The notes beneath the pieces are model-generated. The model saw only the letters and a list, made by a program, of their open reading frames with translations. It ran no database searches and had not been told where the DNA came from. This document shows, piece by piece, positions 46,179-55,504 of a DNA stretch of 64,000 nt. Source of the stretch: Streptomyces echinoruber (GTDB lineage: Bacteria; Actinomycetota; Actinomycetes; Streptomycetales; Streptomycetaceae). The stretch covers positions 372,001-436,000 of the forward strand of contig NZ_BMWH01000002.1 of assembly GCF_014651135.1 (NCBI RefSeq), read 5' to 3'. The translations under genes were made by a program, and so were the position numbers. Within the stretch, counting starts at the first letter, position 1, and each line of letters starts with the position of its first letter.

Positions 46179-46400
46179 TCACCCTCCGCAGCATCCCCCG
46201 CCGCAGCAGCCCCCACCGCCACCGCCGCTCGGAGCGGCGCCCGGCGCGGAGGAGGAACCGCTCACCGCCACCGTCGACAGCAGCTTCACCGTGTCGTCGT
46301 GGCCGGCGGGGCAGGTCGCCGGGGCGGAGGATTCGGCCATCGGACGGCTGAGTTCGAAGGTGTCGCCGCAGCTGCGGCACCGGTACTCGTAGCGAGGCAT
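46179..46400 (-). CDS. FmdB-family zinc-ribbon protein with Cys-rich tail
   Basis: A 73-residue protein. The first 40 residues are an FmdB zinc ribbon (MPRYEYRCRSCGDTFELSRPM...TCPAGHDD: two Cys, then Cys and His). The C-terminus is a Ser/Gly linker ending GGGCCGGGCCGG, with two Cys pairs that could bind a second metal. FmdB proteins are putative regulators or metal-trafficking proteins. It is divergent from the PBP gene; the 267-bp intergenic region includes an AT-rich stretch at 46500-46540 suitable for promoters. Confidence 0.85.
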   Translation of the reverse strand: MPRYEYRCRSCGDTFELSRPMAESSAPATCPAGHDDTVKLLSTVAVSGSSSAPGAAPSGGGGGGCCGGGCCGG

Positions 46401-46667
46401 GTCCCCAGGTTAACCGCCGGACGGGCGGTGCGGGCGGGACCGCTGAACCTCTCTGTGCCCCTTGAGATCCAGGGATGTTCGTTTCTGTCTGCTTCCCGGC
46501 CGCGGAAAACAAAAAGTTCGCTGGTAATTTGTGAAGGCCGCGAGGAGCCGCAAGGCCCGGGGAAAAGGGGGGCTCGGACAGGGGGGCTCGCAGCCGCGTC
46601 TGCGGCCGCTCCGTCAACCGTACGTCCACCCGCGCGAGCACCATCCAGTGCGGAGGGAGACGCAGGC

Positions 46668-49199
46668 GTGAGCGAGGCAGGTCAGGACGGGAGCATGCCC
46701 GAGGAGGGCCGCCGTCCGGAGGGACGCGGCAGGCGTGCCGCGCCCAGGCGTTCCCGGCGTCACCGCCCGGAGACCGGCCCCACGGCCGCCGGCCCGGAAC
46801 AGACCGGCCCCGGGCAGACCGGCCCCGGGCAGCACCCGCACGACGCCCGCGACGAGGCGCCGCCGGAGCCGGACGCCACCCTCCAGCTCAAGGTCGGCTC
46901 CCTGCCGGAGTCGGACGCCACCCTCCAGTTGAAGGTCGGCTCCCTGCCCAAGCCGGACGCCGCCGCGCCCAAGCCGGACACCGCCGCCCAGCCGCCGGAC
47001 GCCACCATGCAGTTGCGGGTGGTCAAGCCGCAGAGCGAGGCCGCCCGTCGCGCCGAAGGCCGAGGCGGCCGCTCCGGGGCCCGGGACGGCCGCCGCCGCG
47101 CCGCGCCGCCCGCCGCCCCGGCCGGCCGCGTCCCCGCCGCGCTCGCCGCCGTGACGGCCCGCCTGGCGCCGTACACCCGCCGTCTGGCGCCGTACGCGCA
47201 GCGCCTCGCGCCCTACGCCCGCCGCCTGATACCGGCCTACCCGCGCCCCGGCCGCACCGGCTGGCGGCGCTGGATACCGTCCTGGCGGCAGTGGCTGGGC
47301 GGGGTGCTGGCCGTGTTCGGGCTGAGCACGGTATTCCTGACCGTGGCGTACGCCGCCACCGACATACCCTCCGACCTCAACACCTTCGCCACCCAGCAGG
47401 ACAACGTCTACTTCTGGTCCGACGGCACCCCCATGGCCCGCACCGGCTGGGTGCAGCGGCAGGCGATGCCGCTGAAGGACATACCCGAGCACGTCCGCTG
47501 GGCCGTGCTGGCCGCGGAGAACGAGAGCTTCTACAGCGACCCCGGCATCTCCCTGAAGGGCATCACCCGCGCCCTGGTGCGCACCGTCGGCGAGGGCGAC
47601 ACGCAGGGCGGCTCCACCATCACCCAGCAGTACGTGAAGAACGTCTACCTCACGCAGAACCGGACCGTCGGCCGCAAGTTCACCGAGGCGATGATCGCCC
47701 TCAAGCTCGACAACCGGATGAGCAAGGACAAGATCCTCGAGGGGTACCTCAACACCAGCTGGTTCGGCCGCGGCACCTACGGCATCCAGCGCGCCTCGCA
47801 GGCCTACTACGGCAAGGACGTCACCAAGCTCAACGCCAGTGAGGCCGCCTTCCTCGCCTCCCTGCTCAAGGGCGCCGGCCTGTACGACCCGTCGCTGGGC
47901 AAGGCCAACCACCAGCGCGCCGTGGAGCGCTGGTCGTGGATCCTGGACCGGATGGTGAAGATAGGCAAGCTGTCCCCGGCCGAGCGGGCGAAGTACACCA
48001 AGTTCCCCGAGCCGCTGAAGCAGTACCGGCCCTACGACACCGGCAAGCAGAGCGACTACCTGGTGGAACTCGCCGCCCAGTACGTCAAGAAGGCCGCGCA
48101 CATATCCGACCAGGAGTTCGACCGGGGTGGCTTCCAGATCTACACGACCTTCGACCGCAAGCGGGAGGCCGCCCTCACCGACGCGGTGACCAAGGCGCGC
48201 AAGCAGGGCAAGAAGAACCACCCGGCCCTGGCGAGGAGCGCGCACTACGGCGCCGCGTCGGTCGCCTCCGACGGCCGGATCCTCGCCGTCTACGGCGGCC
48301 CCGACCACCGCGTCCAGGGCTACAACGAGTCCAACGCCACCACCGTCCCGGCCGGTTCGGCCTTCCTGCCGTTCGTGTACGCGGCGGGCCTGCAGCACGG
48401 CGTCGTCAAGAAACGCGACGAGCCCCGGCAGCAGGTCACCCCGCAGACGGTGTACGACGGCGACGACGGCGTCCCGGTCACCACCCCGGAGGGCCCCTAC
48501 TGGGACCGCAGCGGCCGCAAGGTGGCCGCCCACAACGACGACGGCAAGTCGTGGGGCCCGATCACCCTGCACCGGGCGCTCGCGGAGTCGGTGAACACGC
48601 CGTTCATGCAACTCGGCATGGACACCGGCCTGGACAAGGTCAAGCAGACCGCGCTCGCGGCCGGTCTGCTGCCCTCCAGCATGGGCCCGCAGGTCCCGGA
48701 TTTGTCGCTGGGCAGTTCCACGCCGAGCGCGATCCGCATGGCCAGCGGCTACGCCACGTTCGCCGCGCAGGGCCTGCACACCGAGCCGTACTCGGTGCGC
48801 CGCCTGACCCGCAACGGCTCCACCGTGCACCTGGACACCCCGCGCCCCCGCCGCGCCGTGCGGGCCGAGGTCGCCCGGGAGGTCACCGCCGCGCTGACGG
48901 ACTCCTTCCGCCTGCACCACGCCGCCGCTCCCTTCGGCGCGGGGCTGGTGGCCGGGAAGGCCGGCACGAACGACAAGGACACGGCGTCCTGGTACGTCGG
49001 CACCGACCGCGCCGTCTCCACGGCGGTCGTCGTCTACCGCATCGACCTGGCCAAGAGCCTCGAACCGCTGCCGTTGAAGGGACTGGCCGGAACCACCGCC
49101 GACAGCGTCCCGTACGGCATCTGGGAGGGCGCCATGAGCCCCTCGGCGGAGCCGGGCGCACGGACCGCACGCACCCAGCCCACCCCCCTCGCAGAATGA
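46668..49199 (+). CDS. Class A penicillin-binding protein with degenerate transpeptidase motifs
   Basis: An 843-residue bifunctional-type peptidoglycan synthase. Residues 1-205 are a basic, Pro/Ala-rich cytoplasmic region including a duplicated SLPESDATLQLKV-type repeat and three LAPYARRLAPY-type repeats. One membrane helix lies near 208-230. The glycosyltransferase domain is intact: AAENESFYSDPG (near 283) and GGSTITQQ (near 314). In the transpeptidase domain the nucleophile Ser564 is followed by AFL, so the S-x-x-K Lys is Leu567; S-x-N is present (Ser641-Val-Asn643); K-T-G reads Lys764-Ala-Gly766. It should polymerise glycan but may not crosslink or bind penicillin. Coupled by ATGA to the next gene. 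Confidence 0.87.
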   Translation: MSEAGQDGSMPEEGRRPEGRGRRAAPRRSRRHRPETGPTAAGPEQTGPGQTGPGQHPHDARDEAPPEPDATLQLKVGSLPESDATLQLKVGSLPKPDAAAPKPDTAAQPPDATMQLRVVKPQSEAARRAEGRGGRSGARDGRRRAAPPAAPAGRVPAALAAVTARLAPYTRRLAPYAQRLAPYARRLIPAYPRPGRTGWRRWIPSWRQWLGGVLAVFGLSTVFLTVAYAATDIPSDLNTFATQQDNVYFWSDGTPMARTGWVQRQAMPLKDIPEHVRWAVLAAENESFYSDPGISLKGITRALVRTVGEGDTQGGSTITQQYVKNVYLTQNRTVGRKFTEAMIALKLDNRMSKDKILEGYLNTSWFGRGTYGIQRASQAYYGKDVTKLNASEAAFLASLLKGAGLYDPSLGKANHQRAVERWSWILDRMVKIGKLSPAERAKYTKFPEPLKQYRPYDTGKQSDYLVELAAQYVKKAAHISDQEFDRGGFQIYTTFDRKREAALTDAVTKARKQGKKNHPALARSAHYGAASVASDGRILAVYGGPDHRVQGYNESNATTVPAGSAFLPFVYAAGLQHGVVKKRDEPRQQVTPQTVYDGDDGVPVTTPEGPYWDRSGRKVAAHNDDGKSWGPITLHRALAESVNTPFMQLGMDTGLDKVKQTALAAGLLPSSMGPQVPDLSLGSSTPSAIRMASGYATFAAQGLHTEPYSVRRLTRNGSTVHLDTPRPRRAVRAEVAREVTAALTDSFRLHHAAAPFGAGLVAGKAGTNDKDTASWYVGTDRAVSTAVVVYRIDLAKSLEPLPLKGLAGTTADSVPYGIWEGAMSPSAEPGARTARTQPTPLAE

Positions 49200-50503
49200 G
49201 CCCCCGTATGACGTCCCGCACCAGTCCGCAGCGCGGCCGCCGTCGCAAGGCCCGCGCCGGCCGCCGCGCCACCCGCCCGGAAGTGCTGACCCTGGCCGCC
49301 CTGCTGGTCCTGGCCACGGTGGTGGCCGCCTTCCTGTCCCTGGCCCGGCCGGACAGCGCCACGCCCACCGCCTCCGCCGGCGGCCGGGACGGCGCCGCCG
49401 GCAAAGGCCCCCGGGCGAGCGAGGAGCCGTGGGACGGGAGGACCAAGGTGCTGGGGGACGGCTCCACCTCCTACACGGGGCCGCAGAAGGGCGCGTTGAA
49501 GCCGTGGCGGCTCAAGCCGGGCGAGAAGCCGCCGCAGTTCGTCGTCTTCTCCTGGGACGGCGCCCTGGAGAGCGACGACCACCTCTTCTCCCACTACCGG
49601 GAGCTGGCCAAGGAGTACCACGCGCACATGACCTTCTTCCTCACGGGCATCTACCTGCTGCCCAAGAGCAAGAAGGACCTGTACCACCCGCCGCAGCACC
49701 CGGTGGGCTCCGCGGCGATCAGCTACCCCACCGACGAGCACATCCGCACCACCCTGGAGCAGTTGCGCCTGGCGTACGAGCAGGGCAACGAGATCGGCAC
49801 CCACTTCAACGGCCACTTCTGCGGCGCCAAGGGCGGCGGCGACTGGAGCGTGGCCGAGTGGAAGAGCGAGATCGACCAGTTCTACTCCTTCGTGGAGAAG
49901 TGGAAGACCAACACCGGCTACCGGGACATTCCCGCCCTGCCGTTCGACTTCAAGAGGGAGGTCGTCGGCGGCCGCGCCCCCTGCCTGGAGGGCCAGCCCA
50001 ACCTGCTGAAGGCCATCAAGAGCTACGGCTGGCGCTACGACGCCAGCTCCCCGGGCGACTTCCAGATATGGCCGGCGAAGAAGAACGGCGTCTGGGACTT
50101 CCCGCTGCAGATGCTGCCGTACGAGAACGGCAAGTACCAGGGCCTGTCGATGGACTTCAACTTCCTCTACAACCAGTCCAACGGCGACACCCACGGCGAT
50201 CCGGCCAAGTACGCCCAGTGGGAGCAGCAGACCGTCGACTCCTACATGGCCGGGTTCAACCGCGTGTACTACGGCAGCCGCGCCCCGCTGTTCATCGGCA
50301 ACCACTTCGAGGACTGGAACGGCGGCATCTACATGAAGGCCATCGACCAGGTCGTCAAGAACGTGTGCACCAAGAAGGGCGTCAAGTGCGTGTCCTTCAA
50401 GGAGCTCGCCGACTGGCTGGACGCGCAGAAGCCGTCCGTGCTGGAGCGGCTGCGCAGCCTGGACCCGGCGCAGTCGCCGGACTGGTCGACGGTCGTGCGG
50501 TGA
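49196..50503 (+). CDS. Membrane-anchored polysaccharide deacetylase-like protein
   Basis: A 435-residue protein with a strongly basic N-terminus, one membrane anchor (VLTLAALLVLATVVAAFLSLA, about 33-53) and an extracellular NodB-like domain. The first NodB motif, normally T-F-D-D-G, reads FSWDGA, so the catalytic-base Asp appears to be Trp while the metal Asp remains. The His-x3-His metal motif is present in GTHFNGHFCG, and HMTFFLTG matches the A-T-F-F strand. It overlaps the PBP stop by 4 bp, so both act on the cell wall together. An alternative ATG is 12 nt later. Confidence 0.78.
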   Translation: MSPRMTSRTSPQRGRRRKARAGRRATRPEVLTLAALLVLATVVAAFLSLARPDSATPTASAGGRDGAAGKGPRASEEPWDGRTKVLGDGSTSYTGPQKGALKPWRLKPGEKPPQFVVFSWDGALESDDHLFSHYRELAKEYHAHMTFFLTGIYLLPKSKKDLYHPPQHPVGSAAISYPTDEHIRTTLEQLRLAYEQGNEIGTHFNGHFCGAKGGGDWSVAEWKSEIDQFYSFVEKWKTNTGYRDIPALPFDFKREVVGGRAPCLEGQPNLLKAIKSYGWRYDASSPGDFQIWPAKKNGVWDFPLQMLPYENGKYQGLSMDFNFLYNQSNGDTHGDPAKYAQWEQQTVDSYMAGFNRVYYGSRAPLFIGNHFEDWNGGIYMKAIDQVVKNVCTKKGVKCVSFKELADWLDAQKPSVLERLRSLDPAQSPDWSTVVR

Positions 50504-50533
50504 CGGCCGTGCGGTGACGGGTCGTCCGGTGAC
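50492..50533. repeat. Three short tandem copies over the deacetylase-like stop
   Basis: The string CGGTGAC recurs with TGA at 50501 (the true stop), 50515 and 50530, in units of 14 and 15 bp. Confidence 0.7.
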
Positions 50534-50676
50534 GAACCCGCCCGCACCGGCCCGCACCGGGCCGGCGAACGGCCGTCCCATGGCTCACTTGGGACACCCA
50601 CTTCACGGAACACCCACATGCCGTGGCAAGATGCGGTTCCCCCGGCACGGGAGCGCCGGGGTAGAGGGGAAACCGA

Positions 50677-51852
50677 GTGAAATCAAGGAAATTGAGCCGA
50701 AAGCGGCAGCGCGCGACCATAGTCGCGGCGGCGGCGGCCTCCGTGGTCGCCGGTGTGGCCCTGCTGCCCAACTGGAGCGCCGGCGCGAGCACCGTGGCCG
50801 AACCCGCGGTGGACCCGGCCACCAAGGCCACGTTCCAGAAGCTGGCCGACGCGGTGTTCACCGACCGCACCGACGCGCTGGTGGACGGGGGCCGGCAGGC
50901 CCGGCAGCAGCGGCTGGCGGCCCGGTTCTCCGGTGACGTGCGGCTGTCCGGCACGCTGACGCACCGGGAGAAGTCCGCCCTGTCGCAGCTGCGCGACCGC
51001 AAGCAGCGGCTGGCGGCGCTGGGCGAGCGCTACAGCAAGGCGAACACCACCGTCACCCTGGACCGCACCCGGGTGCACGGCCGCAAGGCCACGGTGCGGG
51101 TCACCGAGACCACCACGCTGACGTACGCGAAGGCCACCGGGAACCAGCCGAAGACCACCGGCTTCCAGGCGCACCACGAGCTGACCTTCAAGGCCGACCG
51201 CAACGGCGACTGGCAGCTGACCGGCATCCGCGACACCGACGACGGCATCGCCGTCAACCAGCTCGCCAAGCCGACCGTCGCCAAGCCGGACACCGCCGAC
51301 GACAACCCGCCGGCGGCGGCCCGCTCGGCCACCACGTGGCCCGCGCCCGCCAACCCGAAGAACTTCTCCGCCACCGGCTACGACTACAAGGCCATGGCGG
51401 CGTACGCGCAGAAGTACTGGAACAACTACAACCCGGACTACCCGGACTTCAACGGCCACGGCGCCGGCGGCGACTGCACCAACTTCGTCAGCCAGGCCCT
51501 GAAGGCGGGCGGCTGGAAGCACGTGCCCGGCTACACCAACGACTGGCACAAGTGGTTCGGCAACGCCGACATCCAGTCGGACTCGTTCGTCGGCGTCAAC
51601 GAGTTCTCGTGGTTCGCCCTGTCCTCCAAGCGGGTCACCAGCCTCGCCAACGTCTACCAGCTGGACGTCGGCGACGTGCTGCAGATGGACTTCAACCGGG
51701 ACGGGTCCAAGGACCACTCCATGATCGTCACCTACCGCAGCCCGCAGGGCGTGCCGTACCTGACGTACCACTCCACCAACACCTACAACCGGTCGCTGGC
51801 GAGCATCATCGCGTCCTACCCGAACGCGTACTACTACGCCTACCGCACCTGA
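50677..51852 (+). CDS. Secreted amidase-6 domain protein
   Basis: A 391-residue exported protein. The signal peptide (basic n-region VKSRKLSRKRQR, then ATIVAAAAASVVAGVALL, cleavage after about ASA-like GAS) precedes a helical/beta region and a C-terminal putative amidase domain of the Cys-His type. The nucleophile Cys is in GHGAGGDCTNFVSQALKAGGW and the His in DHSMIVTY, with YLTYHSTNTYNRS following. Such proteins probably cleave wall peptide or related amides. GTG 50677 follows GAGGGGAAAC. It lies 170 bp after the deacetylase-like gene and completes an envelope cluster. Confidence 0.85.
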   Translation: MKSRKLSRKRQRATIVAAAAASVVAGVALLPNWSAGASTVAEPAVDPATKATFQKLADAVFTDRTDALVDGGRQARQQRLAARFSGDVRLSGTLTHREKSALSQLRDRKQRLAALGERYSKANTTVTLDRTRVHGRKATVRVTETTTLTYAKATGNQPKTTGFQAHHELTFKADRNGDWQLTGIRDTDDGIAVNQLAKPTVAKPDTADDNPPAAARSATTWPAPANPKNFSATGYDYKAMAAYAQKYWNNYNPDYPDFNGHGAGGDCTNFVSQALKAGGWKHVPGYTNDWHKWFGNADIQSDSFVGVNEFSWFALSSKRVTSLANVYQLDVGDVLQMDFNRDGSKDHSMIVTYRSPQGVPYLTYHSTNTYNRSLASIIASYPNAYYYAYRT

Positions 51853-51877
51853 CCGGTGCCGCCGCGGGCGGGGAGTC

Positions 51878-53275
51878 TCAGTGCGCGGCTCCCCGCTCCT
51901 CGCGGATGCGGGACACGACGTCCGCCACGGAGTGCCGGATCGCCTCCGTCTCGGTCAGAAAACGCCAGTAGTCCGGGTGCCGCCCGGTCAGCCCGGCGAC
52001 CGCGCGCTCCAGGCGCGCCACCGCCTCGTCCAGCGGCCCGGCGTGCCGCGGATCGGGCGTCGTACGGCCCGCCATGGCCAGCCGCTGCGCGTCCCGGATG
52101 GCGAACCGGGTCCGCTCGACCTCCCGCTGCGGGTCCTTCTGCACCTCGTTCAGCCGCCGCAGCCGTTCCCCGGCCGCCGACACCGCCTCGTCGGTGGCGT
52201 TCAGCAGCGCCCGCACCGTCGACAGCAGCGCCGTGGCGTCCGCCCAGCGCTGCTCCTCCCGCGCGGCCCGCGCCTCCGCCAGCTTCCGCTCGGCCTGCCG
52301 GACGTTCTCCGCGGCCTGCTCCGGCACGTGCTGCAGGTCCTGCCAGCAGGCGAGCGCGAACCTGCGGCGCAGCTCGCTCAGCACCGGCTCCACCTGGCCC
52401 GCCCGCGTCGTCAGCGCCTGCGCGCGGGTCCGCAGCGACACCAGCCGCCGGTCGATCTCGGCGGCCTTCTCCGGCAGCCGCTCGGCCTCGGCCCGCACCG
52501 CCTCCGCCTCCCGCGCGACCCGCTCGGCGCGCTGCAGCGTCTGCCGCACCCCGTGCCGCCCCGCGCCCTCGTTGAGCCGGGTCAGCTCGGGGGAGAGGGC
52601 GGCGAGCCGGGCGGCCAGGTCGTCGGCGCGCAGCCCCGCGGACCGTACGCCGTCCAGCGCGCCGGCGGCGCCCCGCAGCGCCTGCCGGGCCCGCTCCACG
52701 GCGGGCGCGACCCGGGCGAGCTGCGTCTCGGCCTTGCCCAGCAGCGGTCCCAGGCCCTCGGCGAACCGCTCCAGCTCCCGGCGGACGTTGTCCAGGTCGT
52801 CCTTGGCGCGGGTCAGCGCGGTGCGCGCCCGGGCGGCGGCCGCGGCGTCGAGGTCGTCGCGGTCCAGGTCGGTGGCGTCGACGGCCTCGATGTAGCGGGC
52901 GCTGACCTCGTCGATGCGCCGGCCCAGCGCCGCGAAGTCGTCGATCGCGCGCCGGGCGGCGGGGGAGTCGTCCACCGCCGTGATCGTCTCGATGGAGATG
53001 CGCAGCTCCCGCTGGGCGGTGTCCAGTTCGTAGAACGCGGCCGCCGCGGCGTCCTTCGCGGCCTGCGCCCCGGCCCGCTGGCTTTCGGCCCGCCCCCCGA
53101 ACCAGCGCCGGGTGCCGCCCCCGGCGAACGCGGCGGGCAGCGCCAGCGCGGCCAGCACCGGCAGCGCCGCCAGGACGAGCAGCGGCCCGCCGGCGGGTCC
53201 ACCGGGGCGCGAGCCGCGCCGGGGCCGTACCGGCGACGCGTACGGCTGCGAAGGTGTCGCCGGTGTCCCCGTCAC
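51878..53275 (-). CDS. Membrane-anchored coiled-coil protein
   Basis: A 465-residue protein with one N-terminal hydrophobic segment (GGPLLVLAALPVLAALALPAAFAGG, about 27-51) and then more than 400 residues of Ala/Arg/Glu/Leu-rich helix with heptad character ([77 protein letters not shown]). I do not recognise a family with known function. GTG 53275 has GAGAGGG upstream. It is convergent with the amidase gene, only 25 bp away. Confidence 0.82.
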   Translation of the reverse strand: MTGTPATPSQPYASPVRPRRGSRPGGPAGGPLLVLAALPVLAALALPAAFAGGGTRRWFGGRAESQRAGAQAAKDAAAAAFYELDTAQRELRISIETITAVDDSPAARRAIDDFAALGRRIDEVSARYIEAVDATDLDRDDLDAAAAARARTALTRAKDDLDNVRRELERFAEGLGPLLGKAETQLARVAPAVERARQALRGAAGALDGVRSAGLRADDLAARLAALSPELTRLNEGAGRHGVRQTLQRAERVAREAEAVRAEAERLPEKAAEIDRRLVSLRTRAQALTTRAGQVEPVLSELRRRFALACWQDLQHVPEQAAENVRQAERKLAEARAAREEQRWADATALLSTVRALLNATDEAVSAAGERLRRLNEVQKDPQREVERTRFAIRDAQRLAMAGRTTPDPRHAGPLDEAVARLERAVAGLTGRHPDYWRFLTETEAIRHSVADVVSRIREERGAAH

Positions 53276-53368
53276 ATCCCTCTCCCGTGGTGCGCTCGCC
53301 CTGCGTGGTGCCATTCTCCCACCCGTACAGGACGAACACACGGGCCGGTCAGTTCGCCGTACGCACCG

Positions 53369-53581
53369 TCAGACTCCCGCCGCCGGTCCGCGCCGACAGC
53401 ACGTGCCGGGCGGCGCAGCCGGCGACGGCGGCCCCAGGAGGGCGAGCACGGCGGCACCGGCGAGGGTGCGGGCGGCGGCGGTGCGGGCGGTGGCGGTGTG
53501 GGCGGTGGCGGTGTGGGCGGTGACGGTCCGGGGGCGGCGGAGGTGCGGACGGCGGACACGCACGGTACGGCGGCGGCTCAT
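53369..53581 (-). CDS. Possible small secreted peptide, uncertain
   Basis: A 70-codon frame with ATG 53581 after a GGGGGG run. It encodes a basic N-terminus, TVTAHTATAHTATARTAAARTL repeats from an 18-bp DNA repeat (about 53480-53530) and a short hydrophobic region (AGAAVLALLG). It may be a frameshifted remnant: another frame just before the stop continues with a LSARTGGGSLTVRTAN-type ending up to 53349. Low confidence as a functional gene. Confidence 0.3.
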   Translation of the reverse strand: MSRRRTVRVRRPHLRRPRTVTAHTATAHTATARTAAARTLAGAAVLALLGPPSPAAPPGTCCRRGPAAGV

Positions 53582-53761
53582 GGTGGTCCCCCCGGTGGCG
53601 GACGGCCCCTCGGCCGTCCCCGGCCCCTCGACCGTAGAAATCGGGAGCCGCCCGGCATGATCCGGGCCGTTCCCGGAAGCGGGGTGGGGAACCCCCGGGT
53701 CCCGGCGCTCCACGGGTTTGCGGCGGGGCACCACCGGCAAGGTAGGCTGTCGACTCGTCCC

Positions 53762-53833
<72 letters not shown>

Positions 53834-53976
53834 CCGACCACGACGAGGCCCCGGCCGGTGACCGGCCGGGGCCTCGTCTCTGCCGTCGTGTCCCGACCGG
53901 CCTTTCCTGGCCTTTCCCGGCTGCCACGACCGCCTCGTCCGCCACGCCCCGGCGGCTTCGTCCCGGCCGCCTCCGC

Positions 53977-54342
53977 TCAGCCGCCCTCCTCCTGCGCCTC
54001 CTCCTGTGCCGCCTGCTGCGTCTCGTGGGCGTGCTTCAGCCTGGTGCGGGCCTCGACGACGTCCGCGCCGGAGAGCTCGGACCAGTAGCGGTGGGTCGTG
54101 ACGAAGACGGCCAGTTCGCGTTCGCGCGCGCGGAGCTTCTCTACCTGGGCCTGTTCGTCGGGGGTCCAGCCGGGGGAGGCGGGGCGCTCGACCTTGCGCC
54201 AGCCGTTGTCGTCGCTGAAGCCGTCCATCGGCTCGACCGACCAGGGGAGCCGCTTGAGCAGCGCGGACAGTTCGGCCCGGACCTCGTGGAGCTCTGCCTG
54301 ACCGGCGAGGAGGTCACTCGGAAAGTCATAGCTCGTTGCCAC
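53977..54342 (-). CDS. Hypothetical helical protein
   Basis: A 121-residue soluble, charged protein. It has a PSDLLAGQAELHEVRAELSALLKRLPWSVEPMDGF start, a Trp-containing stretch (NGWRKVERPASPGWTPDEQAQVEKLRAREREL) and a helical end (VEARTRLKHAHETQQAAQEEAQEEGG). No signal peptide, membrane segment or known motif. The ATG at 54342 has TGCCCCGTGG upstream, a weak site. The codon bias is coding-like. Confidence 0.7.
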   Translation of the reverse strand: MATSYDFPSDLLAGQAELHEVRAELSALLKRLPWSVEPMDGFSDDNGWRKVERPASPGWTPDEQAQVEKLRARERELAVFVTTHRYWSELSGADVVEARTRLKHAHETQQAAQEEAQEEGG

Positions 54343-54429
54343 GGGGCAATGCTACGCCTGTTCGATTTCAGGTTTCGAGTGGTGTCCGCCGGATGCCATG
54401 TGGTGTTCGTACCCGCGGCGCCCGCCGGG

Positions 54430-54531
54430 CTCCGGCCCGGCGTGGACTGTTCGGACTCCGGCCCGGCGTGGACTGTTCGGACTCCGGCCCGGCGTGGACT
54501 GTCGGACCCCTGCCCTAGCGTGGAATCCGGA
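54430..54531. repeat. Tandem 26-bp repeats upstream of the DUF2277 gene
   Basis: Copies at 54430-54455 and 54456-54481 are identical, a third (54482-54506) lacks one base, and a fourth (54507-54531) is diverged. The unit contains GGCCCGGCGTGGACTGTTCG. They lie 40-140 bp before the DUF2277 start. Confidence 0.88.
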
Positions 54532-54570
54532 CCCCGCCCCGGCGTGCGGGGAGCGAAGGAGCCGACGACC

Positions 54571-54810
54571 ATGTGCCGGAGCATCAAAACCCTGCGACCG
54601 CCCGCCCTGCCCGGCGAGGCGACCGACGACGAGATCCGCGCCGCCGCCCTGCAGTACGTGCGCAAGGTGTCGGGCTTCCGGGCCCCGGCCGCTCACAACC
54701 GCGAGGTGTTCGACCGGGCCGTGGACGCGGTGGCCCGGGCCACCGCGGAGCTGCTCGCGGGGCTGGAGGTGCGGGGGCAGGGGGGTGCGGCGGCCCGCGG
54801 GGCGGGGTAG
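54571..54810 (+). CDS. DUF2277 family protein
   Basis: A 79-residue protein. It begins with the family hallmark MCRSIKTLRPP and contains TDDEIRAAALQYVRKVSGFRAPAAHNREVFDRAVDAVARAT. Cys2 is conserved in the family. ATG 54571 follows GAAGGAG. Function unknown. Confidence 0.88.
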   Translation: MCRSIKTLRPPALPGEATDDEIRAAALQYVRKVSGFRAPAAHNREVFDRAVDAVARATAELLAGLEVRGQGGAAARGAG

Positions 54811-54973
54811 CGGGCGGCCTCCTGCGGCGGGGTGGCGGAGGGTTCGACCGGGGTGAGTGCGGTCGGTCGTCTTCGCTGTGCGTGGGCGTGTGGACGTTCG
54901 GACGTCTGGGCGTGCGGCCGCGGGGGTGGGGTGGGGGCGTGCGGCCGCGGGGATGGGGTGGGGGTGCCGGACG

Positions 54974-55438
54974 TCAGGCGGTCGCCGGGCTGCGCCGCGC
55001 CGCCGGCTCCTCCTCGTCCCGCGCCGGGCGGGCGAGGAGCCGGTCCAGGCCGAAGGCGCCGGAGCCGGTGAAGACCAGCAGCAGGAAGGACCAGCAGAAC
55101 ATGGCCGCCGGTTCGCCGCCGTTCTCGATGGGCCACAGGGCCACTCTCTGGTGCACGTCGAAGTAGGCGTACGCCATCGAGCCGGAGGCGACGAGCGCGG
55201 CCGGCCGGGTGCCCAGGCCGAGCAGGACCAGGGTGCCGGCGACCAGTTGGATCACCGCCGCGTACCAGCCGGGCCAGGTGCCGGCGGGGAGGGTGCCGCC
55301 ATGGGTGCCGAAGGCGCCGCCGAGGACGCCGAAGAGCGAGGCCGCGCCGTGGCAGGCGAAGAGCAGGCCCACGACGATGCGGAACAGGCCGAGGGCGTAT
55401 GGCTGCGCGGTGCTGAGACGTGCCGTCAGAACGGTCAT
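54974..55438 (-). CDS. DoxX family membrane protein
   Basis: A 154-residue four-helix protein: ALGLFRIVVGLLFACHGAASLFG, WYAAVIQLVAGTLVLLGLG, PAALVASGSMAYAYFDVH and AAMFCWSFLLLVFTGSGAFGLDRLL. DoxX proteins are linked to redox protection and thiol metabolism at the membrane. Start ATG 55438. An iron-box-like site lies 67-85 bp upstream, so derepression in low iron is likely. Confidence 0.88.
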   Translation of the reverse strand: MTVLTARLSTAQPYALGLFRIVVGLLFACHGAASLFGVLGGAFGTHGGTLPAGTWPGWYAAVIQLVAGTLVLLGLGTRPAALVASGSMAYAYFDVHQRVALWPIENGGEPAAMFCWSFLLLVFTGSGAFGLDRLLARPARDEEEPAARRSPATA

Positions 55439-55504
55439 GTGGGGGGTCCTTCTACGGCCGGGCCGGTCCCCGGGTGGAACCGGCGGGGAAAACCGAGCAG
55501 GATC

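Noticed and set aside
46401..46667. Riboswitch (ydaO/c-di-AMP type) before the PBP gene
   Set aside because: None of the conserved ydaO sequence blocks could be found by eye.
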